64,000 bases of DNA from Sulfuritalea sp. (GTDB lineage: Bacteria; Pseudomonadota; Gammaproteobacteria; Burkholderiales; Rhodocyclaceae): the NCBI GenBank assembly GCA_023229685.1, contig JALNYT010000002.1, positions 558,001-622,000 of the forward strand, written 5' to 3'. The translations under genes were made by a program, and so were the position numbers. The notes under the pieces were generated by a model. The model saw only the letters and a program-made list of their open reading frames with translations, had not been told where the DNA came from and did not search any database. Each line of letters begins with the position of its first letter. Positions within the stretch are counted from its first letter, which is position 1. Of the stretch, positions 28,103-36,725 are shown piece after piece.

Positions 28103-28717
28103 CTATCGCGGCCCGATCACTCGCGGCCCCCAGCCCCACTGCTTCTCCCACGCCCCGCGCACCATGTTCGGATACTCCGGCTTGCCCAGACTGCCGTTGT
28201 AGCGCCCGAGCGCGCGGTAGATGTCGCCGTTTTCGATATCGAGATAGTGGCGCAGGATGGTGCAGCCGAAGCGCAGGTTGGTGCGCATGTGGAACAGGTT
28301 GCTGTCCTTGGTGCCGATCAGGCGCACCCAGAAGGGCATCACCTGCATATAGCCGCGCGCGCCGGCCGCAGATACCGAATATTTCTTGAAGCCGCTTTCG
28401 ACCTGGATCAGGCCGAGCACCATCTGCGGGTCGAGGCCGGCGCGCTTGGCTTCGTAATACACGGTCTTGAGAAACTCCAGTCGCGCCTGGCGGTCCGGCA
28501 TGCGATGGGTCAGGCGCGACGACATGTCGGTCAGCCAGTTGACCTTTTCCTGGATCGAGGGGAATTGCGGTTCAGGTGCCGCGCGGTCGGCAATCGACTC
28601 GTGCAATGCTGCCTGTACGCTGGCGGCCAGCGGCTCGTACTGCTGCGCGCCGGCGTAGGCCGCCGTGGGCAAGAGTGCGACGGCAAGACTCAGCGCGAGG
28701 CCAGGAATCAGCCGCAC
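28103..28717 (-). CDS. Lytic transglycosylase, SLT domain
   Basis: A 204-residue exported peptidoglycan enzyme. A signal peptide (to about AAYA at residue 22) precedes a helical linker and an SLT domain with catalytic Glu in LIQVESGF, then GARGYMQVMP and ALGRYNGS. Its start overlaps the 3' end of proS, so the two are probably co-transcribed. A near-perfect hairpin (28083-28102) separates it from convergent ffh. Confidence 0.93.
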   Translation of the reverse strand: MRLIPGLALSLAVALLPTAAYAGAQQYEPLAASVQAALHESIADRAAPEPQFPSIQEKVNWLTDMSSRLTHRMPDRQARLEFLKTVYYEAKRAGLDPQMVLGLIQVESGFKKYSVSAAGARGYMQVMPFWVRLIGTKDSNLFHMRTNLRFGCTILRHYLDIENGDIYRALGRYNGSLGKPEYPNMVRGAWEKQWGWGPRVIGPR

Positions 28718-30420
28718 AACTTCTGTTTCAGGAAAGCCACCATTTCGTTTGCAGTAACCATGGTGGCCTCGGCATCGCTGCGGCCCTTGTATTCGAGTTT
28801 GCCGTCCTTGAGGCCGCGTTCGCCGACCACCACGCGATGCGGGATGCCGATCAGTTCCCAGTCGGCGAACATGAAGCCGGGCCGCTCGTCGCGGTCATCC
28901 AGAATCGCGTCGATGCCGGCGGCGAGCAATTCGGCATGCAGCGCGCCGGCTGCCGCGCGCACGGCTTCCGACTTGGCGTAATTCATCGGCACCACGGTGA
29001 CCGCAAACGGCGCGATGCTGGCGGGGAAAATGATTCCGCGCTCGTCGTAGCCCTGCTCGATGGCGGCGCCGACGATGCGCGAAACGCCGATGCCGTAGCA
29101 GCCCATCTCCATCACCTGATCCTTGCCCTGTTCATCGAGGAAGGTGCACTTCAGCGCTTCTGCATACTTGGTGCGCAACTGGAAGATGTGGCCGACTTCG
29201 ATGCCGCGGCACAGTTCCAGCGCGCCCTTGCCGTCGGGCGAGGGGTCGCCCTCGACCACGTTGCGAATGTCGGCAACGGTCTTCGGTATCGGCAGGTCGC
29301 GACCGAAATTGACGCCGGTAAGGTGGTAGCCCTCTTCGTTGGCGCCGCAGACGCAATCGCTCATGGCTGCGACGCTGCGATCTGCGACGACTCTGCCGGC
29401 AAACCCCACCGCGCCTATGTAGCCGGCCTTGCAGCCGAGGGCTTCGACGATTTCCTCGTCGCGGGCGAAGCGGAATTCGCCGATCACCTTCTGTGCCTTG
29501 ATTTCGTTCAGGTCGTGATCGCCGCGCAGCAGTAGCAGGACGAACTCGCTGCCGCTTTCCTGTTCGGTCATCACGGCGATGGCCTTGACCGTTTGCGTCA
29601 GCGGCAGACCGAGGAAAGCCGCCACGTCTTCGCACTTGGTTTTGTTCGGGGTGGCCTTTTTTTCCATTGGCGCCGGGCCGCCAGCGCCGACTGTTGGCGG
29701 GGCCACGGCCTCGGCGAGTTCCACGTTGGCTGCATAGTCCGACGCCGGGCAGAAGGCAATCGCGTCTTCGCCCGAGTCCGCCAGGACGTGGAATTCGTGC
29801 GAGCCGGTGCCGCCGATGGCGCCGGTATCCGCGGCCACGGCGCGGAATTGCAGGCCGAGACGGGTGAAGATGCGGCTGTAGGTGTCGTACATATTGTGGT
29901 ATTCGCGTTCCAGATCAGCGTACGAGGTGTGGAAGGAATAGCCGTCCTTCATCAGGAACTCGCGCCCGCGCATGACGCCGAAGCGGGGCCGGATCTCGTC
30001 GCGGAACTTGGTCTGGATCTGGTAGAAATGGCGGGGCAATTGGCGATAGCTCTTCACCTCGCGGCGCACCACGTCGGTGATGACCTCTTCGTGAGTCGGG
30101 CCAATCACGAATTCGCGCTGGTGGCGGTCCTTGAAACGCAGAAGCTCCGGTCCGTACTTCGGGCCGCGACCGGATTCTTCCCACAATTCAAAAGGTTGTA
30201 CCGCCGGCATGAGCAACTCGATGGCTCCGGCACGATTCATCTCCTCGCGCACGATGTTCTCGACCTTGCGCAGCACGCGCAAACCCATCGGCATCCAAGT
30301 ATAGATGCCGCCGGCGAGGCGGCGGATCAGGCCGGCGCGCAGCATCAGCTTGTGGCTGACGATTTCGGCGTCGGAGGGAGCTTCCTTGAGGGTGGCGATG
30401 AAGAACTGGCTGGCGAGCAT
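28708..30420 (-). CDS. proS: Prolyl-tRNA synthetase
   Basis: A 570-residue class II synthetase of the bacterial type with a YbaK-like editing insertion in the middle (about residues 230-380). Motif 2 is in IQTKFRDEIRPRFGVMRGREF. The ATG at 30420 (MLASQFFIATLKEAPSDAE) matches the family start; the frame continues upstream to 30534 without homology. The lytic transglycosylase gene follows with a ten-base overlap. Confidence 0.97.
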   Translation of the reverse strand: MLASQFFIATLKEAPSDAEIVSHKLMLRAGLIRRLAGGIYTWMPMGLRVLRKVENIVREEMNRAGAIELLMPAVQPFELWEESGRGPKYGPELLRFKDRHQREFVIGPTHEEVITDVVRREVKSYRQLPRHFYQIQTKFRDEIRPRFGVMRGREFLMKDGYSFHTSYADLEREYHNMYDTYSRIFTRLGLQFRAVAADTGAIGGTGSHEFHVLADSGEDAIAFCPASDYAANVELAEAVAPPTVGAGGPAPMEKKATPNKTKCEDVAAFLGLPLTQTVKAIAVMTEQESGSEFVLLLLRGDHDLNEIKAQKVIGEFRFARDEEIVEALGCKAGYIGAVGFAGRVVADRSVAAMSDCVCGANEEGYHLTGVNFGRDLPIPKTVADIRNVVEGDPSPDGKGALELCRGIEVGHIFQLRTKYAEALKCTFLDEQGKDQVMEMGCYGIGVSRIVGAAIEQGYDERGIIFPASIAPFAVTVVPMNYAKSEAVRAAAGALHAELLAAGIDAILDDRDERPGFMFADWELIGIPHRVVVGERGLKDGKLEYKGRSDAEATMVTANEMVAFLKQKLCG

Positions 30421-30551
30421 GGCGTTGGGCTGAAAAGCGGAAAGTGCGCATTTTACCTTCGACCGCGAATTTGCAGATTCGGCAGATGCAGCTTTCCAGC
30501 GGGGCGCGATTGTGAAAGAATGTTTACCAGTCAATCATTGGAATATGCATC

Positions 30552-31079
30552 ATGCTCGATCGTGAAGGCTTTCGCCCGAACGTCGGCATCGTTCTGGTCA
30601 ACAGTCGCAACGAGGTCTTTTGGGGCAAACGGATCCGCGAACATTCCTGGCAGTTCCCGCAGGGGGGCATCAAGAAGGGCGAAACGCCCGAGCAGGCAAT
30701 GCTGCGCGAACTGCAGGAGGAAACCGGCCTCAAGCCCGAACATGTGCGGATTATCGGCCGCACGCGTGACTGGTTGCGCTATGAAGTGCCGAAGCACTGG
30801 ATTCGCCGCGAATGGCGCAGTACCTACAAGGGACAGAAACAGATCTGGTTTCTGCTGCGCCTGGTCGGCCGTGACACCGACGTCTGCTTGCGTGCCAGCG
30901 ATCACCCGGAATTCGATGCCTGGCGCTGGAGCAGCTACTGGGTGCCGCTGGGCAACGTGATCGAGTTCAAGCGCGGCGTGTATGAGACAGCGTTGCTCGA
31001 ACTGGCGCGCTTGCTGTTCGTGCATCCGGACGAGCGCATACCGCGCTGGGAGACAGACACGGTGGGCGATACGAAATGA
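30552..31079 (+). CDS. rppH: RNA 5'-pyrophosphohydrolase
   Basis: A 175-residue Nudix enzyme that removes pyrophosphate from 5'-triphosphorylated mRNA and starts decay. It shows FRPNVGIVLVN and the Nudix box starting GGIKKGETPEQAMLRELQEE. It is divergent from proS, and its stop overlaps the next ATG (ATGA). Confidence 0.96.
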   Translation: MLDREGFRPNVGIVLVNSRNEVFWGKRIREHSWQFPQGGIKKGETPEQAMLRELQEETGLKPEHVRIIGRTRDWLRYEVPKHWIRREWRSTYKGQKQIWFLLRLVGRDTDVCLRASDHPEFDAWRWSSYWVPLGNVIEFKRGVYETALLELARLLFVHPDERIPRWETDTVGDTK

Positions 31080-31621
31080 AGCGCTGGTTGGCTTTCGTTC
31101 TGGCCGGTGTGATGGGGAGTGCGGCCGCGCAGTTCGGCTCTCCCATGATGGGCGTTCCAGCGCCGAACAAATACCAAGGTGACGAGGAAGAACAGCCCTG
31201 GCAGGAACTGGAGAGTGAGCCACCCGCATTTCCTAAGCAGGAAAACCTGCGTGAGTTCTATGTCAGTGCGGTGGCCACCAACCAGTATTTCATCGACGCC
31301 AGTACGCTGGCTGTCGGCGCCGACCGCGTGGTGCGCTATGTGCTGGTAGTGCGGACGTCAGGGGGAGCGACAAACGTCAGCTTCGAGGGCATCAATTGCA
31401 AGGAGAGCACCTGGAAGCACTACGCGACAGGTCATGGTGACGGCACATGGATGAAGTCGCGCGCCCTCCGCAACGAGTGGCGACCGATCGAAAACAAGCC
31501 GGTCAATCGGCACCATGCTGCGCTGAGCCACGATTTCTTTTGCCCGGCGGGTGTCGCCATCAACACGGCTGACGAAGGGCGCAATGCCTTGCGTTTGGGC
31601 AAACATCCCAATGCAAACTGA
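31076..31621 (+). CDS. CNP1-like family secreted protein
   Basis: A 181-residue exported protein with a signal peptide (MKRWLAFVLAGVMGSAAA). The core YFIDASTLAVGADRVVRYVL and a conserved SFEGINC cysteine match the CNP1-like family (cryptic neisserial protein 1), which is largely betaproteobacterial. Function is unknown. It is translationally coupled to rppH and overlaps coq7 by 11 bases. Confidence 0.85.
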   Translation: MKRWLAFVLAGVMGSAAAQFGSPMMGVPAPNKYQGDEEEQPWQELESEPPAFPKQENLREFYVSAVATNQYFIDASTLAVGADRVVRYVLVVRTSGGATNVSFEGINCKESTWKHYATGHGDGTWMKSRALRNEWRPIENKPVNRHHAALSHDFFCPAGVAINTADEGRNALRLGKHPNAN

Positions 31622-32258
31622 TAGCCGAGAGACCTTCTTGATCGACACCCTCATTCCGGAATTCGACAAGGCGCTACGCGCCGTCTTTGCCGCCGCACCG
31701 ACCCGCCGTCCGATGCCTGGTGCGGACCTGCCCGAGGCCGAGATGGACGCGCATGAAAGGCGCCACGTCGCTGCATTGATGCGGGTTAACCACTGCGGCG
31801 AAATCTGCGCCCAGGCTCTGTATCAGGGCCAGGCGCTGAGCTCGCGCGATCCGGCAGTCAAGCGTGAGCTGGACCAGGCAGCGTGGGAGGAAACCGAACA
31901 TCTCAACTGGACTGAGCGGCGCATTGCCGAACTGGGTGGTCGCAAGAGCCTGTTCAATCCGCTCTGGTACGCCGGTTCACTGGCTATCGGCTTGCTCGCC
32001 GGAAAATGCGGCGATGCCTGGAGTCTAGGTTTTCTGGCCGAAACCGAACGTCAGGTGGAAGGGCACCTTGAGAGCCACAAAGCCAGCCTGCCGGCACAAG
32101 ATCGCAAGTCATGGGAAGTACTTGAGCAGATGAAAGTCGACGAGGTTCGCCATGCTGAAACGGCGACTCATTTCGGCGCCCGGGAACTGCCGCTGCCCGT
32201 CAAGTTGGCCATGAAAATGTCATCGAAGGTGATGACGAAGCTGTCATACGTTGCCTGA
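31611..32258 (+). CDS. coq7: 2-polyprenyl-3-methyl-6-methoxy-1,4-benzoquinone hydroxylase
   Basis: A 215-residue di-iron monooxygenase of ubiquinone synthesis. Iron ligands appear in VNHCGEICAQALYQGQ, the EETEHLNW motif and the DEVRHAETA motif. The ATG at 31611 gives MQTDSRETFLIDTLIPEFDK; it lies inside the end of the CNP1-like gene. Presence of Coq7 indicates ubiquinone-based respiration. Confidence 0.95.
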   Translation: MQTDSRETFLIDTLIPEFDKALRAVFAAAPTRRPMPGADLPEAEMDAHERRHVAALMRVNHCGEICAQALYQGQALSSRDPAVKRELDQAAWEETEHLNWTERRIAELGGRKSLFNPLWYAGSLAIGLLAGKCGDAWSLGFLAETERQVEGHLESHKASLPAQDRKSWEVLEQMKVDEVRHAETATHFGARELPLPVKLAMKMSSKVMTKLSYVA

Positions 32259-32675
32259 CTAAGCCTCAACCACCTCGAAGGTGTGGTCGATCGCGGCGGT
32301 CTTGCCGAGCATGATCGACGCCGAGCAGTATTTCTCCGCGGACAGTTTCACCGCGCGCTCGACAACCTCGGGCTTCAGATTCTTCCCGGTCACCACAAAG
32401 TGCATGTTGATCCTGGTGAATACCTTGGGATCCATCTCCGCGCGCTCGGCCTGAAGCTTCACTTCGCATCCGCTGACCTCATGGCGGCCGCGTTTCAGGA
32501 TGAGCACAATATCAAAGGCCGTGCAGCCCCCGGTCCCGGCCAACAGCAGTTCCATGGGTCGTGGCGCCAGGTTGCGACCGCCCGCTTCAGGCGCGCCGTC
32601 CATGCATACCAGATGACCACTGCCGGTCTCGGCAACAAAGCTCATCCCCTCATGCCAGCGTACCGTGCATTCCAT
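32259..32675 (-). CDS. OsmC/Ohr-family protein
   Basis: A 138-residue protein with the two family cysteines (AGTGGCTAFD and EKYCSAS). OsmC-type proteins reduce organic hydroperoxides with thiols; this one is closest to the YhfA-like branch. The ATG at 32675 has AAGGAG nine bases upstream and is preferred to an in-frame TTG at 32696. It is convergent with coq7, with no gap. Confidence 0.92.
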   Translation of the reverse strand: MECTVRWHEGMSFVAETGSGHLVCMDGAPEAGGRNLAPRPMELLLAGTGGCTAFDIVLILKRGRHEVSGCEVKLQAERAEMDPKVFTRINMHFVVTGKNLKPEVVERAVKLSAEKYCSASIMLGKTAAIDHTFEVVEA

Positions 32676-33111
32676 GCCGCTCACTCCTTCAGACAATAGT
32701 CAGCATTCTAGCGATGGTGCCGAAATGCGGATATGGCGTCGCACCAAACCGAGCCGATTTACCCATTCAAGCTACTTGCTCAAAGCAGTATAGACAAACT
32801 TGCTGGCTCAGAATATAGAATTAATTCATTAATTATACATATAATCAATTAGTTGTAACTTAAGCAAACTCTTATGAAGCCAAGTAATTGCGCAATGCAC
32901 AAAAAAATCTTGCATAGCAGCAAAGGCTGTGTGAGAATTGTTGCAACTGAACACCGATTGACGCAGCAAACAGATTAAGTCAGTCCGTGTTCGACCCTTG
33001 TCTCCTCCACCCTCCTCCTTTGGTGTGGATTAAGCGCAGCCCCAGTCGGGTTGCGTTTTTTTTGTTGGTTCGCCGGCGATACTCGAAAGTTGTCAGGTTT
33101 TTCAGGCAGGT
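32676..33111. other. AT-rich intergenic region before the tRNA genes
   Basis: The part from about 32,800 to 32,900 is very AT-rich compared with the surrounding chromosome and has no gene-like frame. Near 32,983-33,010 a short TTCGA...CTCCACC string looks superficially like a tRNA/tmRNA 3' end, but no partner stem is present. An intrinsic terminator lies at 33035-33063, which implies a plus-strand transcript ending here that I cannot identify. Confidence 0.5.
33035..33063 (+). terminator. Intrinsic terminator upstream of the tRNA-Lys genes
   Basis: An 8-bp stem (33035-33042 with 33048-33055, five-base loop, one G-U pair) is followed by eight T residues. No gene on the plus strand obviously feeds into it. 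Confidence 0.8.
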
Positions 33112-33140
33112 TTGACAGCCCCCGGGAAGGTCTGTAGGAT
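33112..33140 (+). promoter_or_regulatory. Promoter of the tRNA-Lys operon
   Basis: TTGACA (33112-33117) and TAGGAT (33135-33140) are separated by 17 bp. A GC-rich discriminator (CGCGCCC) follows, as is usual for stringently controlled stable-RNA promoters. Confidence 0.8.
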
Positions 33141-33157
33141 TCGCGCCCTTCTAGGCT

Positions 33158-33233
33158 GGGTCGGTAGCTCAGTCGGTAGAGCAGCGGACTTTTAATCCGT
33201 TGGTCCCGAGTTCGAATCTCGGCCGACCCACCA
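33158..33233 (+). tRNA. tRNA-Lys (UUU)
   Basis: A 76-nt tRNA with encoded CCA. The anticodon loop is CTTTTAA with TTT at 33191-33193. The acceptor arms GGGTCGG/CCGACCC pair fully and the T arm has GTTCGAATC. Confidence 0.97.
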
Positions 33234-33256
33234 CCGTAAGATATAATTCTTCATTC

Positions 33257-33332
33257 GGGTTGTTAGCTCAGTTGGTAGAGCAGCGGACTCTTAATCCGTA
33301 GGTCGAGTGTTCGAGCCACTCACAGCCCACCA
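33257..33332 (+). tRNA. tRNA-Lys (CUU), island integration site
   Basis: A 76-nt tRNA with encoded CCA; the anticodon loop CTCTTAA carries CTT. Its 3' part is repeated at 39141 and 55768, which marks it as the attachment site of the two following islands. The gene itself is intact because the islands bring back an identical 3' end. Confidence 0.97.
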
Positions 33333-33372
33333 GTCATACAGCGGCCTCCAGCGATGGGGGCCGTTTTTCTTT
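33288..33372. repeat. attL: 85-bp direct repeat (tRNA 3' half plus terminator)
   Basis: These 85 bases are identical to 39141-39225. They cover the anticodon-to-CCA half of tRNA-Lys(CUU) and the 40 bases after it, including an intrinsic terminator and the last codons of the island 1 integrase. The third copy at 55768 shares only the tRNA part. Confidence 0.93.
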
Positions 33373-34392
33373 GGTGTCCCACGTAGCCAAATCGTAGCCA
33401 GCGAGAACGGAATCCAACCGTGAAGCCGCGACTGCCAAGCTCTCCGGCGCAAGATGGGCATATCGCTCCACCATCGCCCCGGTACGCCACCCACCCAATC
33501 GTTGCAGCTCATGAGTTGGTGTGCCCGCCTGTCGTTGCCAGGTCGCCCAGGTATGCCTCAAGTCATGCCAACGGAAATCTTCGATGCCTGCCCGTTTAAG
33601 GGCCGCATGCCAGGCTTTCGTATTGACCGAGTTGATGGGCCTGCCCCGGAACGTAAAAACCCGCTCACGGTGCTTCCCTACCTGTCGCACGAGGACGGCC
33701 AGCGCCACATCGTTCAACGGTACGGAGATCGGGTGGCGATTCTTCGATTGCGTGCCCTGTACCCAGGCATGGCGCAATTCCAGATTCACCCGCCCCCACT
33801 CCAACCGCAGGACGTTGCTTTGCCGTAGTCCCGTTGCCAGAGAGAACAGCACCAATTCGCGCTGATGCTCCGGCAACTCGTCGAGCAAGCACTTCGCCTG
33901 CTCATGCGTGAGCGACCTTTCGCGGCTTGTCGTTTCTTTAAAGAGCCTGATCTTCGGCACCTTATCGACCCATTCCCATTCGTCACGCGCCCGAAGCAGA
34001 ATGGCCCGAACCAGCGCCAAATATCGGTTGGTCGTGCCCTTGGAGGCTTCCTTGAGTTTGGCTGAGCGGATTTGGTCGATCACGTCCGAGGTGATTTGAT
34101 CCAAGCTCCGATCCCCGAGAAAGACATGAAGCCAAATCAGCTTCTTCTTGTCCTCCTGGTGAGTCGCCTTCTCTGAAGTCTCTTCCAGCCAGCGAACAAC
34201 CCCCTCACGCCAGGAGCGACTCGGCTTAATGCCCAGCCGTTCCTGATCCCACAGCGAGGCCTTTAGCTTGTCGTGGTACTCCGCGGCGAGTTGCTTGTCG
34301 GGAGTCCCAGTGCTTCGCTGTATCGGCGGTCCGCTGCGTGGCGTGAGTTTGACCCACCAATTTGGGGAGTCCTTGCGTTTGAAGAGTGACAT
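33334..34392 (-). CDS. Tyrosine recombinase / integrase of island 1
   Basis: A 352-residue site-specific recombinase. Catalytic residues are visible: Arg in LATGLRQSNVLRLEW, HDLRHTWATW (H-x-x-R-H) and the nucleophilic Tyr in MVERYAHL. The stop codon lies two bases after the tRNA CCA end, inside the att repeat, so the last codons are supplied by the attachment site. It would catalyse integration and excision of island 1. The upstream helix-turn-helix gene overlaps its start by about 130 bases. Confidence 0.95.
   Translation of the reverse strand: MSLFKRKDSPNWWVKLTPRSGPPIQRSTGTPDKQLAAEYHDKLKASLWDQERLGIKPSRSWREGVVRWLEETSEKATHQEDKKKLIWLHVFLGDRSLDQITSDVIDQIRSAKLKEASKGTTNRYLALVRAILLRARDEWEWVDKVPKIRLFKETTSRERSLTHEQAKCLLDELPEHQRELVLFSLATGLRQSNVLRLEWGRVNLELRHAWVQGTQSKNRHPISVPLNDVALAVLVRQVGKHRERVFTFRGRPINSVNTKAWHAALKRAGIEDFRWHDLRHTWATWQRQAGTPTHELQRLGGWRTGAMVERYAHLAPESLAVAASRLDSVLAGYDLATWDTKEKRPPSLEAAV
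33342..33372 (+). terminator. Island-borne terminator for the tRNA-Lys operon
   Basis: An 8-bp stem (33342-33349 with 33356-33363, one G-U pair, six-base loop) is followed by TTTTTCTTT. It lies ten bases after the tRNA CCA end, within the attachment repeat, and is copied at 39195-39225. It would restore tRNA transcription termination after integration, and also overlaps the integrase 3' end on the other strand. Confidence 0.8.
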
Positions 34393-34592
34393 GTGATGTT
34401 CCTTTCATGCTCACCCTGCAACGCTCGCCGTGGGTATTGTGACCGGATGTACTCAACCAGGTCAATCTTCACGAACACCCAGCGCTTGCCGATCTTGGCC
34501 CCCGGCACAATGCCGGCGTTAGCTTTATCGAGCAGCGTCACCGGGTGAATCTTGAGAAAGTCGGCGGCTTCTTGCAGGGTCAGCGTTTCCAC
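34263..34592 (-). CDS. Small helix-turn-helix protein (AlpA/excisionase-like)
   Basis: A 109-residue frame with a GTG start. The first 50 residues are a MerR/AlpA-type DNA-binding domain (LTLQEAADFLKIHPVTLLDK, then GAKIGKRWVFVKIDLVEYI). Such proteins often act as recombination directionality factors or activators of an adjacent integrase. The tail of about 55 residues overlaps the integrase gene in another frame and is low in complexity, so the true end could differ. It is four bases downstream of the HUH gene. Confidence 0.75.
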   Translation of the reverse strand: METLTLQEAADFLKIHPVTLLDKANAGIVPGAKIGKRWVFVKIDLVEYIRSQYPRRALQGEHERNITCHSSNARTPQIGGSNSRHAADRRYSEALGLPTSNSPRSTTTS

Positions 34593-34595
34593 GGA

Positions 34596-35444
34596 CTAGC
34601 TCCAGGAACAGGCCCAGCCGGCCCGATCATCCTTGCTGCGCCAGACGAAGCCCACATTGCCAGCCGTTTGCTTCAGGTACTTGAACATGAACTGAATCAC
34701 ATCCAGCCGATACTCTTCCGGGAGGTCGATGGTTTCAAACGGCACCGCGATCCCAAGCGAACTGCGAAACCGGCGGGCGTTGAGTCGTCGCGTCTCGGAG
34801 TCGTCAAACCCTTTCGCCAGGTACTTGCCGAGATATGCGACTAGCCTAAGTTGGCGCTGCATCTCGTTGCCCCTCGGCGCGGATACGTCGATGTTCCCCT
34901 CGCCTACGACCTTGTGCCAGCAGGCGCGCAGCAGATTCACATCCTGCCGACCAGGAACGGCAAGATGCCAATGCCAGGCCCCGCGCTTTTGTCGTTCAGC
35001 CACGGCGATGAAGAGCCATTTCGGGTGGTGCTGCCTTACGCGCCGAATGAACTTGGTCAGATCGGACGATGCCTGGGTGAAGTCCTCTTGATTGCTGCGA
35101 TAGGTCAGCGTGAGCAGATGGTCGGCCTTGGTGGTCAAAATCAGCTTCCGGAGCCGGCTTCGAGCGCGACGAACGGCACGCTGCTCGTTTAGGTCCCTGA
35201 AGTCGGATTCGCCTTTGCCTACCGCGATGGGTCGCAGAACCGGGACAAAAGACCAACCAATTTCGGCCAGGCCGTTTCCGTAATCGGTCAGACTGACTCG
35301 GTAATGGGCTTCGTTGAGAAGTGTCCTCTTTTCAAGTCTAGGGACGGCTGCGCCGCCCCGTCCGTCCGTTCGCTCCGCGATACGGGCGGGCGAGGCGTCT
35401 TGCATACCCACTGCCGTTGCAGAGGGTTCTTTCTTGGATTCCAT
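34596..35444 (-). CDS. HUH-type rolling-circle replication initiator
   Basis: A 282-residue protein with the signatures of HUH endonucleases of the REP_ORF2/G2P type: motif 1 LLTLTYRS, the metal-binding HUH-like GAWHWHLAVPG near residue 160 and the tyrosine segment YLGKYLAKGF near 210. It would nick one strand at an origin and start rolling-circle replication or mobilisation of the excised island. AGGAG precedes the ATG. A pair of hairpins lies just upstream. No mobilisation or conjugation gene accompanies it. Confidence 0.85.
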   Translation of the reverse strand: MESKKEPSATAVGMQDASPARIAERTDGRGGAAVPRLEKRTLLNEAHYRVSLTDYGNGLAEIGWSFVPVLRPIAVGKGESDFRDLNEQRAVRRARSRLRKLILTTKADHLLTLTYRSNQEDFTQASSDLTKFIRRVRQHHPKWLFIAVAERQKRGAWHWHLAVPGRQDVNLLRACWHKVVGEGNIDVSAPRGNEMQRQLRLVAYLGKYLAKGFDDSETRRLNARRFRSSLGIAVPFETIDLPEEYRLDVIQFMFKYLKQTAGNVGFVWRSKDDRAGWACSWS

Positions 35445-35483
35445 TTTTCGTGACTCCTGTTGAATTGAAGGAGCACGAAGAAT

Positions 35484-35551
35484 CTTGCGGAGCGCAAGAC
35501 GAGAAAATTGGATAGTTGCAATTGGGACGGATGCAAAAAACTTCCCAATTG
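35484..35551. other. Candidate replication origin hairpins upstream of the HUH gene
   Basis: Two inverted repeats lie in the 150-base gap upstream of the HUH gene: CTTGCG-GAG-CGCAAG at 35484-35498 and CAATTGGGA/TCCCAATTG at 35519-35527 and 35543-35551. Such hairpins are typical of nick sites for HUH initiators. The first could also affect expression of the HUH gene. Confidence 0.45.
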
Positions 35552-35597
35552 TTTGTTGCGCTTGGTCAGGGAGTTAGCGCCCAAGCGGATGATGCAT

Positions 35598-36725
35598 TCA
35601 GGCAGGTTGTTTGGGCTTTCGTCCAGATACTCCGCGAATGCCATCGGGTGCCAAGTCCCGAATGTGCTTGCGAATGGCGCTGTCAGACAAGGCGGAGGCC
35701 TTCAATGCCGGAACGCGCTTGAGTCGCCGGATCATGTCAGCAATGGAGAGTTGATCGCCCTGCGCCCAAAGCGTCTTGGCCGCGACCCGGATAGCCTCCC
35801 AATTACCCGCCTGCACCTGGCGCTTGCCTGACTTTTTAGGCGGCTCCTGCGCTTCGGCAGACTCGGATGAGTCGGGGCTTGCGGTGGGTTCAGGCTCCTG
35901 CGCTGCCGTGGGAGCGTCGGCGCGGACGAAGGAGAACGTTTGCAGGTTGTTGTCCTCGATGCAGCGCAGCACGTCCGGCAGTTCCTCGACTTCCTTGGCA
36001 ATGCGGCTTTCTTCGCTCGATAGCGCGAAATCCTCCAGCGAGGGGGTTGTCAGCAAACTGCCTCTCAAGTATCGCCGGGGGATTGCTCGGCATTCGAGGA
36101 TGCCGTCCATCTGCTTGGGCGTGACCTCATACAAAGGCACCCCAATGCCGAGCCTTTGGTAGACCAAGCGGGCTATGGCCTTCAATTCGATTCGCGAACG
36201 CCAATGGCCCCAATCGAACCCGTCTCTATAGATGTGATACCGATGGATATCCTCTTCGCCAAGCTCCGCGATCTTCTCGATCAGGATGGGCGCCAGGAGT
36301 TGCTGATCTGAATCATTCCGGTCTAGCTTCTTGGTGGTTGTCAGAACCCGGAGCGGACACCAAAAGCGTTGTTCATCTGTCGTGCAGAGCGTGGCCAGGT
36401 GCTCAAGCAAGTTGCTGGGCTGTTTGTAGGTCCAGAGGCCGTCATAAATCTCATCCTCGACCCCTTCCAGCCATTGGCTGCGGATGCCGAAGAGTTGCGC
36501 CGTCGTGTCCAGTATCTCGGGAGTCAGCGCGGCAAGCAGCTTGGCAGGGGATTGCAGGTCATCCAGCTTGAGCTGCGGCAGCAAGCGCGGAATTTGCGAG
36601 GCCTCGACGCCGTGATCCCGGAAGGCTTGCAGGAAGCGCCCGGCGACATTGCTTACCGTGTCCCTTTGGGGTTTTCCGAACAGTTGGCGCAGGGTCTTCT
36701 TGGGTGCGTCGAAAAAACTGGGCAT
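35598..36725 (-). CDS. Hypothetical protein of island 1
   Basis: A 375-residue protein I do not recognise. The N-terminal 80 residues (VAGRFLQAFRDHGVEASQIP, then a helix pair ending LFGIRSQWLEGV) resemble a helical DNA-binding fold. The middle region is mixed alpha/beta, a Pro/Glu/Ser-rich linker follows near residues 275-300, and the C-terminal 75 residues (QLSIADMIRRLKRVPALKAS, DSAIRKHIRDLAPDG) look like a second DNA-binding segment. It sits upstream of the HUH gene on the same strand, so a role in island replication or control is possible. Confidence 0.75.
   Translation of the reverse strand: MPSFFDAPKKTLRQLFGKPQRDTVSNVAGRFLQAFRDHGVEASQIPRLLPQLKLDDLQSPAKLLAALTPEILDTTAQLFGIRSQWLEGVEDEIYDGLWTYKQPSNLLEHLATLCTTDEQRFWCPLRVLTTTKKLDRNDSDQQLLAPILIEKIAELGEEDIHRYHIYRDGFDWGHWRSRIELKAIARLVYQRLGIGVPLYEVTPKQMDGILECRAIPRRYLRGSLLTTPSLEDFALSSEESRIAKEVEELPDVLRCIEDNNLQTFSFVRADAPTAAQEPEPTASPDSSESAEAQEPPKKSGKRQVQAGNWEAIRVAAKTLWAQGDQLSIADMIRRLKRVPALKASALSDSAIRKHIRDLAPDGIRGVSGRKPKQPA

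Noticed and set aside
32983..33012. A tmRNA- or tRNA-like 3' end (TTCGA...CTCCACC) before the tRNA-Lys genes
   Set aside because: No matching 5' acceptor or complete T stem could be found, and the upstream region is AT-rich without tRNA features.
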